Assembly: GCF_022539505.1 (NCBI RefSeq)
Contig: NC_061513.1
Span: forward strand, 185,162,017 to 185,226,016
DNA: 64,000 nt
Reading direction: 5' to 3'
Source: Lolium rigidum
Taxonomy: Eukaryota > Streptophyta > Magnoliopsida > Poales > Poaceae
Positions within the stretch are counted from its first letter, which is position 1, and each line of letters opens with the position of its first letter. Of the stretch, positions 9,712 to 21,414 are shown piece by piece. Under the pieces are notes generated by a model. That model was not told the DNA's origin. It saw only the letters and a program-made list of their open reading frames with translations, and made no database searches. The translations under genes were made by a program, and so were the position numbers.

Positions 9712-11307
9712 TGATGCGCGTAGATGTACACGTCCGTTGGGAACCCCAAGAGGAAGGTATGATGCGCACAGTGGCAAGTTTCCCTCAGTAAGAAACCAAG
9801 GTTTAATCGGACCAGTAGGAGTCAAGAAGCACGTTGAAGGTTGATGGTGGCGAAATGTGATGCGGCGCAACAACAGGGATTCCGGCGCCAACGTGGAATC
9901 TGCACAACAAAACCAAAGTACTTTGCCCCAACGAAACAGTGAGGTTGTCAATCTCACCGGCTTGCTGTAACAAAGGATTAAACATATCGAGTGGAAGATG
10001 TTTGCAAAGAAAATAGTAAAACACAATTGCAGTAGAATTTATGCTATGTAAAGAATAGGACCGGGGTCCACGGTTCACTAGAGGTGTCTCTCCCATAAGA
10101 TAAAAGCATGTTGGGTGAACAAATTACGAGTCGGGCAATTGACAAATAGAGAAAGGCATAACAATGCATATACATGATATGATAAATATAGTGAGATTTA
10201 ATTGGGCATTACGACAAAGTACATAGACCGCCATCCAAGCTGCATCTATGCCTAAAAAGTCCACCTTCAGGTTATCATCCGAACCCCATTCAGTATTAAG
10301 TTGCTAAGCAACAGACAATTGCATTAAGTATGGTGCGTAATGTAATCAACAACTACATCCTTAGACATAACATCAATGTTTTATCCCTAGTGGCAACAGC
10401 ACATCCACAACCTTAGAACTTTCTCATCCACTGTCCCAGATTCAATGGAGGCATGAACCCACTATCGAGCATAAATACTCCCTCTTGGAGTTAAGAGTAC
10501 AAACTTGGCCAGAGCCTCTACTAATAACGGAGAGCATGCAAGATCATAAACAACACATAAACAATAGATTGATAATCACCATAACATAGTATTCTCTATC
10601 CATCGGATCCCGACAAACACAACATATAGAATTACGAGATAGATGATCTTGATCATGTTAGGCAGCTCACAAGATCCAACAATGAAGCACAACAAGGAGA
10701 AGACGACCATCTAGCTACTGCTATGGACCCATGGTCCAGGGGTGAACTACTCACTCATCACTCCGGAGGCGATCATGGCGATGAAGAGTCCTCCGGGAGA
10801 TGAATCCCCTCTCCGGCGGGGTGCCGGAGGTGATCTCCCTGAATCCCCCGAGATGGGATTCGCGGCGGCGGCGTCTCTGGAAGGTTTTCCGTATCGTGGC
10901 TCTCGGTACTGGGGGTTTCGCGACGGAGGCTTTAAGTAGGCGGAAGGGTAGGTCAGGGGGCCACACGAGGTGCCCAGATGACAGGGCCGCGCGGCCAGGG
11001 CCTGGGCCGCGCCGCCCTGTCCCCTGGCTGCCTCGTGGCCCCACTTCGTTATCTCTTCGGTCTTCTGGAAGCTTCGTGCAAAAATAGGACCCTGGGCGAA
11101 AGTTTCGTCCAATTCGAGAATATTTCCTTACTAGGATTTACGAAACCAAAAACAGCGAAAGACAACGAATCGGCTCTTCGGCATCTTGTTAATAGGTTAG
11201 TTCCGGAAAATGCATAAATATGACATATAATGTGCATAAAACATGTAGGTATCATCAATAAAGTAGCATGGAACATAAGAAATTATCGATACGTTGGAGA
11301 CGTATCA
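9712..11307 (-). repeat. Element C 3' LTR (1596 bp)
   Basis: Downstream LTR of element C, preceded on the minus strand by the purine-rich sequence CTAAGCTTGGGGATGC (11308-11323), the likely polypurine tract. The short ORFs at 10742-11217 lie in the GC-rich part of this LTR on both strands and are not genes. Confidence 0.9.
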
Positions 11308-13880
11308 GCATCCCCAAGCTTAGTTACTGCTCGTCCCGAAGCGGGTAAAACGATAACAAAGATAATTTTCTGAAGTGACATGCCATCATAATCTTGATCA
11401 TACTATTTGTAAACATATGTAATGAATGCAGCGATCAAAGCAAAGGTAATGACATGAGTAAACAACTGAGTCATAAAGCAAAGACTTTTCATGAATAGTA
11501 CTTCAAGACAAGCATCAATAAGTCTTGCATAAGAGTTAACTCATAAAGCAATAAATCAAAGTAAAGGTATTGAAGCAACACAAGGAAGATTAAGTTTCAG
11601 CGGTTGCTTTCAACTTATAACATGTATATCTCATGGATAGTGTCAACATAAAGTAATATAACAAGTGCAATATGCAAGTATGTAGGAATCAATGCACAGT
11701 TCACACAAGTGTTTGCTTCTTAAGGTGGAGAGAGATAGGTAAACTGACTCAACAATAAAAGTAAAAGAATGGTCCTTCAAAGAGGAAAGCATCGATTGCT
11801 GTATTTGTGCTAGAGCTTTTATTTTGAAAACATGAAACAATTTTGTCAACGGTAGTAATAAAGCATATGAGTTATGTAAATTATATCTTACAAGTTGCAA
11901 GCCTCATGCATAGTATACTAATAGTGTCCGCACCTCGTCCTACTTAGCTTGGACTACCGGATCTTTGCATGCCATGTTTCAACCAAGTGTCACAAAGGGG
12001 TACCTCCATGCCGCTCTGTACAAAGGTCTAAGGAGAATGCTCGCATTTTGGATTTCTCGCTTTTGATTATTCTCAACTTAGACATCCATACCGGGACAAC
12101 ATGGACAACGGATAATGGACTCCTCTTAAATGCATAAGCATGTAGCAATGATTATTGTTCTCATATGAGATTGAGGATATATGTCCAAAACTGAAACTTC
12201 AACCATGATTCATGGCTTTAGTTAGCGGCCCAATGTTCTTCTCTAACAATTTTGCATGCTCCAATCACTAAAATGATAGACCTTCAGACAAGACGGACAT
12301 GCATAGCAACTCACATGATATTCAACAATAGTTGATGGCGTTCCCCGAAGCATGGTTATCGCACAACAAGCAACTTAATAAAAGATAAAGTGCATAAGTA
12401 CATATTCAATACTACGATAGTTTTTAAGGCTATTTTGTCCCATGAGCTATATATTGCAAAGGTGAATGATGGAATTTTTAAAGGTAGCACTCAAGCAATT
12501 TACTTTGGAATGGCGGAGAAATACCATGTAGTAGGTAGGTATGGTGGACACAAATGGCATAGTAGTTGGCTCAAGGATTTTGGATGCATGAGAAGTATTC
12601 CCTCTCGATACAAGGTTTAGGCTAGCAAGGTTATTTGAAGCAAACTCAAGGATGAACAGGTGCAGCAAAACTCACATAAAAGACATATTGTAAACATTAT
12701 AAGACTCTACACCGTCTTCCTTGTTGTTCAAAACTCAATACTAGATATTATCTAGACCTTAGAGAGACCAAATATGCAAATCAAATTTTAGCAAGCTCTA
12801 TGTATTTCTTCATTAATGGGTGCAAAGCATATGATGCAAGAGCTTAAACATGAGCACAACAATTGCCAAGTATCACATTATCCAAGACATTTTAGAATTA
12901 CTACATGTAGCATTTTCCAATTCCAACCATTTAACAATTTAACGAAGAAGAAACTTCGCCTTGAACATTATGAGTAAAGCCTAAGGACACATGTGTCCAT
13001 ATGCAACAGCGGAGCGTGTCTCTCTCCCACAAAGTGAATGCTAGGATCCATCTTATTCAAACAAAACAAAAACAAAAACAAACCGACGCTCCAAGTAAAG
13101 AACACAAGATGTGATTGAATAAAAATATAGTTTCGGGGGAGGAACCTGATGATGTTGTCGATGAAGAAGGGGATGCCTTGGGCATCCCCAAGCTTAGACG
13201 CTTGAGTCTTCTTAAAATATGCAGGGGTGAACCACGGGGCATCCCCAAGCTTAGAGCTTTCACTCCTCTTGATCATAGTATATCATTCTCCTCTCTTGAC
13301 CCTTGAAAACTTCCTTCACACCAAACTTCAAGCAAACTCATTAGAGGGTTAGTGCACAATTAATAATTCACACATTCAGAGGTGACACAATCATTATTTT
13401 CACTTCGGACATTGCATAATGCTACTGGACATTAATGGATCAAAGAAATAAATCCAACATGGCAAAAGAGGCAATGCGAAATAAAAGGCAGAATCTGTCA
13501 AAAACAGAACAGTCCGTAAAGATGAATTTAAAGCTGGCACCAGACTTGCTCAAATGGAAAAACTCAAACTAATGAAAGTTGCGTACATATCTGAGGATCA
13601 CGCTCGTAAATTGGCAGATTTTTTCGAATTTTCTACAGAGAACTGTGCCCAGATTCGTGACAGACAGCAATGCTGTTTCTGCGCAGCGATCCCAAATATA
13701 ACATCAACTATAACATAGAAACTTTGCTTGGCACAAAAACATGATAAGGAGAGGTTGCTACAGTAGTAAACAACTTCCAAGAGTCAACAAAACAAAAAAA
13801 ATTGCTGTAGTAAAAACATGGGTTGTCTCCCATAAGCGCTTTTTTTTTAACGCCTTTCAGCTAGGCGCAGAAAGTGCAAA
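11308..13880 (-). other. Element C non-coding interior with extra PPT-like motifs
   Basis: This 2.6-kb stretch has no credible ORF. It is AT-rich spacer where a Ty3/gypsy element would carry pol. The PPT-like sequence (plus-strand GCATCCCCAAGCTTAG) occurs at 11308 next to the 3' LTR and again at 13182 and 13240. Confidence 0.6.
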
Positions 13881-14608
13881 TCAAGTATTATCGAGAGTAG
13901 AAGCATCAACATTATTATTTTTCATGCAAACACAACTTGTTGCAGAGGGTGCTTTAGGTGCTCCATTATCTAAATTCTCTACGGTGGTGCTAGGGGTTTT
14001 AGAAATTTTAGGCCTATAATAATTCTTTTGTTTAGGCACTTTAGAGGCGTACAAGAATTTTTGCTCTTTACCCACATAAGCTTTCTCATTATACTTGAGA
14101 GAAGAAAAGGTTGAACCCAAGGTTCCCATAGCTTTTTCAAGTTCATCAATCCTATTGATTTGATTATCATGGACTACACAAGTTCCTAGGACACTAATTC
14201 TTTCATCAATTCCTCCTAGGGATTTATCAAGTTCATCAGTTTTATCCAATAACATTTCCAATTTAGTTTCAATACTTGGAAAATTTTTCTCTATGGTTTC
14301 CAATTTTTTCATAACATCCTCAAGAGAGATTTCAATTTTAACTTCATTAACAGGTGGTATTCCAACTAGACTCTCAATGATGCAACTAGCTTCTAAAGCG
14401 GGAGTACCTAGGAAATTACCCCCGAAAGAGTATCAAGAACATATCTATTCCAACTAGATAAACCAACATAAAAGTTCCTAAGAAGGATAGTGGTGGAGTG
14501 TTTCTTAATGCACCTTTGATGAGCATTACTAATTCTATACCAAGCATCTTTAAAACTTTCTCCACCTTGTTGCTTAAAAGAACGAACTTCAACTTCAGGA
14601 TTACTCAT
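13881..14608 (-). pseudogene. Element C partial gag
   Basis: The first frame (14608-14408) reads into the conserved retrotransposon gag core (SFKQQGGESFKDAWYRISNA, then NFYVGLSSWNRY). After a frameshift near 14410 it continues in a second frame with a coiled-coil-like heptad region (LEMLLDKTDELDKSLGGIDE), ending at 13881. The N-terminal part of the gag domain that normally precedes this core is missing, so the element carries a deletion derivative of gag. No zinc knuckle is seen. Confidence 0.7.
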
Positions 14609-14639
14609 GATAACAGCAATAAAGTAAACTAGGCAAATA

Positions 14640-14830
14640 AAGTAAAGACAAGTAACTAATTTTTTTGTGTTTTTGATATAGAGAGCAAGACAGTAAATAA
14701 AGTAAAACTAGCAACTAATTTTTTTGTGTTTTGATTTAGTGCAGCAAACAAAGTAGTAAATAAAATAAAGCAAGACAAAAACAAAGTAAAGAGATTGAGA
14801 AGTGGAGACTCCCCTTGCAGCGTGTCTTGA
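14640..14830 (-). repeat. Element C leader with a short tandem duplication
   Basis: Between the primer-binding site and gag there are two copies of a roughly 57-bp AT-rich unit around AACTAATTTTTTTGTGTTTT (near 14656 and 14713), each followed by degenerate AAAGTAAA repeats. No coding content is seen. Confidence 0.5.
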
Positions 14831-14832
14831 TC

Positions 14833-14849
14833 TCCCCGGCAACGGCGCC
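14833..14849 (-). promoter_or_regulatory. Element C primer-binding site
   Basis: On the minus strand GGCGCCGTTGCCGGGGA lies 11 bp downstream of the 5' LTR end. GGCGCC-containing primer-binding sites at this position are common in plant Ty3/gypsy elements. The priming tRNA is not assigned. Confidence 0.65.
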
Positions 14850-14860
14850 GGAAATTTGCT

Positions 14861-16452
14861 TGATGCGCGTAGATGTACACGTCCGTTGGGAACCCCAAGA
14901 GGAAGGTATGATGCGCACAGTGGCAAGTTTCCCTCGGAAGAAACCAAGGTTTAATCGGACCAGGTAGGAGTCAAGAAGCACGTTGAAGGTTGATGGTGGC
15001 GAAATGTGATGCGGTGCAACAACGGGGATTCCGGCGCCAACGTGGAATCTGCACAACAAAACCAAAGTACTTTGCCCCAACGAAACAGATGAGGTTGTCA
15101 ATCTCGCCGGCTTGCTGTAACAAAGGATTAAACGTATCGAGTGGAAGATGTTTGCAAAGAAAATAGTAAAACACAATTCCGATAGAATTTATGCTATGTA
15201 AAGAATAGGACCGGGGTCCACAGTTCACTAGAGGTGTCTCTCCCATAAGATAAAAGCATGTTGGGTGAACAAATTACAGTCGGGCAATTGACAAATAGAG
15301 AAAGGCATAACAATGCATATACATGATATGATAAATATAGTGAGATTTAATTGGGCATTACGACAAAGTACATAGACCGCCATCCAACTGCATCTATGCC
15401 TAAAAAGTCCACCTTCAGAGTTATCATCCGAACCCCATTCGGTATTAAGTTGCTAAGCAACAGACAATTGCATTAAGTATGGTGCGTAATGTAATCAACA
15501 ACTACATCCTTAGACATAGCATCAATGTTTTATCCCTAGTGGCAACAACACATCCACAACCTTAGAACTTTATGTCACTGTCCCAGATTCAATGGAGGCA
15601 TGAACCCACTATCGAGCATAAATACTCCCTCTTGGAGTTAAGAGTACAAACTTGGCCAGAGCCTCTACTAATAACGGAGAGCATGCAAGATCATAAACAA
15701 CACATAAACAATAGATTGATAATCACCATAACATAGTATTCTCTATCCATCGGATCCCGACAAACACAACATATAGAATTACGGATAGATGATCTTGATC
15801 ATGTTAGGCAGCTCACAAGATCCAACAATGAAGCACAACAAGGAGAAGACGACCATCTAGCTACTGCTATGGACCCATGGTCCAGGGGTGAACTACTCAC
15901 TCATCACTCCGGAGGCGATCATGGCGATGAAGAGTCCTCCGGGAGATGAATCCCCTCTCCCGGCAGGGTGCCGGAGGCGATCTCCGAATCCCCCGAGATG
16001 GGATTCGCGGCGGCGGCGTCTGCGGAAGGTTTTCCGTATCGTGGCTCTCGGTACCGGGGGTTTCGCGACGGAGGCTTTAAGTAGGCGGAAGGGTAGGTCG
16101 GGGGCCACACGAGGTGCCCGGATGACAGGGACGCGCGGCCGGGGCCTGGGCCGCGCCGCCCTGTCCCCGGCTGCCTCGTGGTCCCACTTCGTTATCTCTT
16201 CGGTCTTCCGGAAGCTTCGTGCAAAAATAGGACCCCGGGCGAAAGTTTCGTCCAATTCCGAGAATATTTCCTTACTAGGATTTACGAAACCAAAAACAGC
16301 GAGAAAACGACAAGCTGGCTCTTCGGCATCTTGTTAATAGGTTAGTTCCAGAAATTGCATAAATATGACATATAATGTGCATAAAACATGTAGGTATCAT
16401 CAATAAAGTAGCATGGAACATAAGAAATTATCGATACGTTGGAGACGTATCA
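14861..16452 (-). repeat. Element C 5' LTR (1592 bp)
   Basis: Upstream LTR in the element's orientation, with TG...CA ends. It is nearly identical to 9712-11307. Most differences between the two copies fall at CAG/CTG-type sites (for example CAG here read as CGG there, CTG as CG). A GC-rich segment at about 15900-16180 keeps ORFs open on both strands, but no protein family is recognised in it. Confidence 0.9.
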
Positions 16453-17599
16453 GTGGCGCGGGTGTATGCGCTGGCGAAGTGCTGGATGAAGGCGGCGCGA
16501 GCCTCCTCCCACGAGTCGATACTGTTCGGGGTGAGGGTGTTGAACCAGTGACGGTTTACTCAGTGCATCATGAGGGGCAGGTAGCGGGCGGCGAGTAGCT
16601 CGGAGTAGCCTAGGATACCCATTGCCATGGTGTACGAGTCAATCCAGACCGTGGGGTTGATATGTGTGTTGTATTTCTCGATGTCGTGGGGATCCTTGAA
16701 CCCTACGGGGTAGGGCTCGCCTCTTATCATGGGGCCGAAACATGCTGGGCCGACTTGGTTGAACGCGCTCTGGCGCGGGGCCTCGTCGGCGAAGCGGTCG
16801 TTTGCGCGGTTGCGCACTCGCCATTCTTGGTCGTTGACGATGTGTGTGCGCGCGTCAATCGCCTGCCCGTTAGCGGCGACCATCGCCCGCGGAGGGCGTG
16901 GCTCGACTCGGTGGTTGGTCGAGTGGGCGGCGCGTGGCGCTAGAGGCGGGCAGTTGTTGACGTTGGCGACTGCGCGATTCCCCGCGTCTGATGATGCGAC
17001 TCGACTCGCGGACGAGCGCGAGTAGAGCCGTCCTTGGGAATCGGCGGCGGCGTGCTACTGCTCCAGGGCCTTGGCGTGCTGGACGAAGATTGCGTCGTCT
17101 CCAGTTTCGGGGAGGTTGGCGAGGGCGGCCTGAGCGGCCGCGACGTTGTCGGCCGGCGACGAATGGAGGGGCAGGCCATTGGCGTCGACCTCTGCTCGGG
17201 GAGCCGGCCGTCCTCCAGGTGGCGGAGGGGGGGGGTGGTGCTCCGTGTGCCACCCTGCCAGCGGCAACCCGACTCGATTCGTGGACGTCGTGATTCTGGG
17301 TTCGGGCGACCCGGACTTCTCCGTCCGGATCATCGAAGTTGAGGCGTGTGCTTGGGAAGCCCTGCGCTTGGATGCGCTCCATGCGCATGCGATTGCGCTC
17401 GTTGCGGTAATGGGATACGGCTCTCACCGAGTCCTGCTCGAGGCAGAACTTCTGCCGCTCGACGAGTTCCTTTTTTCCTTTGCTCCTCCAGGGCCGCCCG
17501 ATGTGCTTCGATCTCGGTCGCGGTTGCGGTCGCAGGGAGTGGCGTGGAGAAGGGATCCGGTGGAGGCGGGGCTTCGCCGCCGGTCGTCATGAAGACGGC
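16453..17599 (-). pseudogene. Element A gag, middle segment
   Basis: This is the part of element A's gag between the two insertions. Frame pieces include an Ala/Thr/Glu-rich stretch (TEIEAHRAALEEQRKKG), a region with NRMRMERIQAQGFPSTRLNF, and the capsid core with DPHDIEKYNTHINPTVWIDS and MGILGYSELLAARYLPLMM, followed in another frame by the RHWFNTLTPNSIDSWEEAR segment typical of plant gag. At least two frameshifts separate the pieces. Its ends match the flanks of elements B (17599) and C (16453) exactly. Confidence 0.8.
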
Positions 17600-18146
17600 T
17601 GACGTGGGCATTACCCTCTGGGTAACCAATATTGCACTACCCTATACAGTCCAGATGGAGGCCCATGAAGGTACTCGAAGGCAAGATGGGCCACTAAGGA
17701 CGGTACGGCGGAGGATTACTTGAAGTACAAGACACGGAAGAAGCCGAACAAGGAAAGATTGGAAATAGATCTATTGTAAACCTACTCGTACTCGATTAGG
17801 CCTCTCGAGACCTGGCCTCCTATATAAAGGCCAGGAGGAGGGCTGTCGAGGACACAATCAATCAATCTTAGCAATCTTAGCCAACAGAAGCTTAGAACTA
17901 GGTTACCCTAGCAATTGGCTATCTCGACGAGATCACAGCCGAACTATTCGGCACCCCATTGTAACCTGTTTTCATCATAATCAAGAACAGACAGGCAGGA
18001 CGGAAGGGTTTTACCTCATCGAGGGCCCCGAACCTGGGTAAATCGCTCTCCCCGCTTGTCCGTGAACCGATGTCTCGTGTCGGCTTGCGGGATTCCATCA
18101 ACCCTAAGCCCCTATCGGAGGGCATTGCCGAGGAGCACCCTCGACA
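17600..18146 (+). repeat. Element B 5' LTR (547 bp)
   Basis: Begins TGACGTGGGCATTACCC and ends in ...CTCGACA. It contains CTCCTATATAAAGGCCAGGA (TATA box at 17821-17827), followed by the AATCAATCAATCTTAGC leader region. It is nearly identical to the 3' LTR. Confidence 0.92.
17821..17827 (+). promoter_or_regulatory. Element B LTR TATA box
   Basis: TATATAAA within CCTCCTATATAAAGGCC in the 5' LTR. The same sequence occurs in the 3' LTR near 26799. Transcription would start about 30 bp downstream. Confidence 0.7.
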
Positions 18147-18148
18147 AT

Positions 18149-18170
18149 TGGCGCCGTCTCGTGGGAACCC
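18149..18170 (+). promoter_or_regulatory. Element B primer-binding site
   Basis: TGGCGCCGTCTCGTGGGAA begins 2 bp after the 5' LTR. TGGCGCCGTCT-type primer sites are usual in Tat-lineage elements. Confidence 0.7.
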
Positions 18171-18205
18171 TGCCGGCGCAAGATCGGTCATCGGCAGATC
18201 CGATC

Positions 18206-19102
18206 ATGTCATCGACATCTTCATCGGCACCGCCATCACCAACTCTGGGAGGTCCGGTCCGATTCGGCTCCTACGAGTTCACCCCGCATAGCGACTCTTC
18301 TCGCTCAAACTTCTCGGATCTACAAGGAAACATGGAGTTGACCATCGGCAGCGTCCACTACAACGTCAACGCAGAGGGAATTCTTCAGCTACTGGAATCG
18401 CCTACCTCTGGATCAACGAGTCCCAGCGCGTCATCATCACTCAATTTGTTGGCTGGCCTGACAGAGTCGATGAGTTCGCCCGCGCCTTCGACTCCCCGTT
18501 CAGCGTCCTCCATGTCAGTAGGATCCGACGAACCCACATCCTCGGAATTAACCTCCTACTATTGCTCGAACTGTGACGCCAGGCACGGCTTGGGGTCAAG
18601 CGACACACCGTTCATTTGCAATGCCCGATACTCGTCGGGAGAGGACAGTGTCGGCAACATCGCCCGAAGAGCCACCCGAAGAACAGCACAATATCAGGTC
18701 TACGTCGCCAACAACACAGGAAATACAAGGCACGGAGGAGACAGAGACCGCACGCCTCGTTCTAGCAGGAGAGCAAGCTTCGAAAATAGCGCCAGCAATC
18801 GCGATAGCGACTACACCATCGCGGACGAGGAATGGGCGGCGGCCAGGGCAGCCGTACTTAACAACACCCCGCTCCCTGCAGGAACCTCGGTTGGAACCCT
18901 AAACGCATACCGCTCTATACTAGAGAAAAACTGGGAGCACCTGTCGAGAGAGCAAGCTACGCTCGAGAGACGTCTATCTGCGACAGAACGATCCAGCGAG
19001 CGACAGAGAGCTTCACAAGGAAGCGCTTCTCGAAGTGCTCTTGGGGCAGAAAACATCGGTCAAGACTGTCCAGGCTCTCAGAAGACGACGCCAGAGAAAT
19101 AA
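18206..19102 (+). CDS. Element B gag, N-terminal frame
   Basis: The frame starts at the first in-frame ATG after the primer site. It encodes a low-complexity Ser/Pro/Thr-rich N-terminus, then a charged region with DSDYTIADEEWAAARAAVLN and NAYRSILEKNWEHLSREQAT, ending at 19102. A frameshift near 19050-19100 moves the homologous continuation into another frame that is open through 19126. The Ser-rich N-terminus followed by a helical charged segment is usual for Tat gag. Frameshifted, so probably not functional as read. Confidence 0.65.
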   Translation: MSSTSSSAPPSPTLGGPVRFGSYEFTPHSDSSRSNFSDLQGNMELTIGSVHYNVNAEGILQLLESPTSGSTSPSASSSLNLLAGLTESMSSPAPSTPRSASSMSVGSDEPTSSELTSYYCSNCDARHGLGSSDTPFICNARYSSGEDSVGNIARRATRRTAQYQVYVANNTGNTRHGGDRDRTPRSSRRASFENSASNRDSDYTIADEEWAAARAAVLNNTPLPAGTSVGTLNAYRSILEKNWEHLSREQATLERRLSATERSSERQRASQGSASRSALGAENIGQDCPGSQKTTPEK

Positions 19103-20540
19103 CGTCGAATCTAACCAAGTCCTTCATGACCACGGACATCGCGGGCATGCCACGACCGAAGAACGTTGCAGGAGCAACAGCTAACCTCGCTGCATTCCTC
19201 ATCAACCAGCGCCCCGAAGGATCCATGGCACAAGCTCACCGTGGTGCCCTAGAAAGTCTCGCGATATTGGGAAATAATCTGGTTCCGCAGAAGGAGAAAA
19301 CCACGGCGCAGGCCAGCGGTTCAAAACATCGGGCGAGAGATGCTCGGGATGAAATCACCCAGAGCCGGATTGATAAAGCAAGGCGACGACGCGCCGCCAG
19401 AAAGGACGACGACAGTGACTCCTCAGATGAGGATCAGGAGTACGACGGTGAACTAAGGGGAGCCGATTGTTTGAGTTACAAAATCCGCGAGACGATGCCA
19501 CCCAAAAAGTTCAAGGCTACTCCCACCGACGCTGCCAAGTATGATGGGCAGCAGGAGCCAAGATCTTGGATAGACGACTACCTGCAGACTGTGATTCTGC
19601 ATAAAGGGAACCAGATAGCAGCAATGCAGTGCTTGCAGCTCTACTTAAAGGACTCAGCGCGAGCCTGGTTAAGGGGGCTGCCGAAGGGTTCCATCAAATC
19701 ATGGGACGACCTAGTGGACGCCTTTGTTGCTAATTTCCAGGCAACATACAAAAGACCCGTCGGGATTGAGGAGTTAAGCAGAAGGAGTCGATGCGCTCAT
19801 ACATAGGGAGATTTACCAAACTCCTAAACGCTGCCGAAGATGTATCCGTAGACAGAGCAATCGACGCTTTCAGCGATGGCGTCCGACGTGAAAGTTACAT
19901 AGAAGAACTCGGACGCAAAAAGCTGAAAACCATTACCAAGCTAATGGAAATCGCCAACAGTTGGGCTGATGGCGAGGACAACGTGCGAAGACCGCGCCAG
20001 CGCAGCGATGACGAGGATGACGACCAGCCAAAGCACGACTCGAGCAGTCGAAGGGATCGGCACAAAAGGAGGAAAAATCGCAACTATGACGACAACAATC
20101 TGGTAGCTGCAGGATACTCCGATCGACATGACGATCGATATGATGAAAGAAGAGACGATCGACAGGATGGCAATCGGAACAACTCTGGGAACCGTGGTAA
20201 TTATAAACCACGGCAGCAGAGGACTCCCGAGCTACCCTATGCTGAGCAGATCAACGCCCCCTGTTACTTGCACTCGTATGTCGACTCCAAGGACGGCAAA
20301 ACAAAGTCAAGTCACCTTCTCAGGGATTGCCGACAGTTCCTTGACATGCACAAACTCATCCAGGCAGTCGGACAAGCAAGCGTTACCACCTCTACCCCCA
20401 CCTCCACCACAGCACCAAGTCCAGCAGGCTCAACCTCATCAACCCAACGAGGCGTTCCCACCACCACGTGGGCAGATGAGTATGATCCACAAGACAGGTG
20501 TCTCGAGAAGAGAGATGAAGAAGCTCACCCGAGAAATTAA
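19103..20540 (+). CDS. Element B gag, capsid and nucleocapsid region (two frames)
   Basis: Frame one (to 19806) contains the conserved capsid segment (TPTDAAKYDGQQEPRSWIDD, then LYLKDSARAWLRGLPKGSIK). After a frameshift near 19790 the second frame (19791-20540) continues with YIGRFTKLLNAAEDVSVDRA, a long Arg/Asp-rich basic-acidic stretch and a CYLHSYVDSKDGKTKSSHLL segment ending in a zinc-finger-like RDC. A further frame change near 20400-20500 leads to the protease. All pieces are collinear with plant Ty3/gypsy gag. Confidence 0.8.
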
Positions 20541-21414
20541 TCTGGCCGAAAGCATCATGGCAAACATCCCTGAGTATGTCGAGTGGTCCTCTCAGAACAT
20601 TACGTTCAGCCGAGCAGACCACCCGATGACCATACCAAAACCAGGACACGCTGCCCTAGTAGTTGAGGCACAGATAGGGGGATTCAAGATGAGCAAAGTC
20701 TTTATGGATGGTGGGAGCGGGTTAAACCTGATTTTCGTCGACACAATCAAGAGTATGGGGATCACCATGGGAATGTTGGAGGAGACAGACACCTGCTTCC
20801 ATGGGATTCTGCCAACTGAACCAGGTTACTCTCTTGGCAGAATTTACCTAAATGTCGTCTTCGGCAGATCCGACAATTTCAGGAAGGAAAAGATCGAGTT
20901 TGAAGTAGTGAACTGGGAATCACAGTATCACGTTATACTCGGAAGACCAGCTTATGCCAAGTTTATGGCCGTGCCGCACTATGCATATCTCAAGCTGAAG
21001 ATGCCTGGGAACAAAGGGACAAACATCACAGTTCATGGAAGTTTTTCATGCTCAGACAGTTGTGATCGCGATTTTCATAGGATCGCTGCGAAGTTCGGGA
21101 GCAAACAAGAAATTACTAAGCCTCCACCCAAGCTGTTGTTGCGCGAAATCAAGGAAGAGAAGCACGATAGGGAAAGCAAAAAGAAGCCAGCTGACCTTTC
21201 CCTTAAAGCTTCGGCAGCAGAAGCCTCGGCAGCAGGAGCTTCGGCAGCAAAAGCTTCGGCAGCAAAGGGTTCGGAAGTTGATGGCACAGAAGGCATAGAA
21301 GACAGCAAGACGCTGGCAATCACAGCCCAAACCCTTGATGAAACCAGCAACGCTGCAGCTACCACTAACGTGGTGAAGAAGCCAGGAGAAGAGAAGAACC
21401 CCTTCCTTGATTAA
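20470..21414 (+). CDS. Element B aspartic protease and C-terminal tail
   Basis: The frame has the pre-protease segment (TREINLAESIMANIPEYVEW) and the retropepsin domain with active-site VFMDGGSGLN (20701-20727) and the hydrophobic VILGRPAYAKFM strand. It then has a Lys/Glu-rich tail with four 5-residue ASAA repeats, and ends at a TAA at 21412-21414. In autonomous Tat elements this frame runs on into reverse transcriptase. Here it ends, and no RT follows. Confidence 0.85.
   Translation, partial: GQMSMIHKTGVSRREMKKLTREINLAESIMANIPEYVEWSSQNITFSRADHPMTIPKPGHAALVVEAQIGGFKMSKVFMDGGSGLNLIFVDTIKSMGITMGMLEETDTCFHGILPTEPGYSLGRIYLNVVFGRSDNFRKEKIEFEVVNWESQYHVILGRPAYAKFMAVPHYAYLKLKMPGNKGTNITVHGSFSCSDSCDRDFHRIAAKFGSKQEITKPPPKLLLREIKEEKHDRESKKKPADLSLKASAAEASAAGASAAKASAAKGSEVDGTEGIEDSKTLAITAQTLDETSNAAATTNVVKKPGEEKNPFLD
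21208..21267 (+). repeat. 15-bp coding tandem repeat, four copies
   Basis: Four consecutive units of GCTTCGGCAGCARAR encode Ala-Ser-Ala-Ala-Glu/Lys/Gly repeats in the tail of the element B protease frame. In-frame unit length avoids disrupting the protein. Confidence 0.85.

Larger units (their letters stand above)
9712..16452 (-). mobile_element. Element C: non-autonomous Ty3/gypsy-type retrotransposon (6.7 kb), complete with both LTRs
   Basis: Two direct LTRs (14861-16452 upstream, 9712-11307 downstream) bound a 3.55-kb interior. The flanks carry the perfect 5-bp repeat GTGGC (9707-9711 and 16453-16457). On the minus strand the LTRs start TGATACGTCTCCAACGTATC and end in CGCGCATCA. A GGCGCCGTTGCCGGGGA primer-binding sequence lies 11 bp inside the 5' LTR. 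The only coding remnant is a partial gag. No protease, reverse transcriptase or integrase is present. The terminal sequence matches a very abundant Triticeae/Pooideae gypsy group, but I do not assign a family name with confidence. Confidence 0.9.

Noticed and set aside
9712..10026. N-terminal extension of the element A gag-PR frame
   Set aside because: Beyond 9711 the sequence is the LTR of inserted element C; the open frame across the junction is chance.
16570..17629. Plus-strand ORFs opposite the element A gag
   Set aside because: They are antisense shadows of a GC-rich gag frame; none has a recognisable domain.
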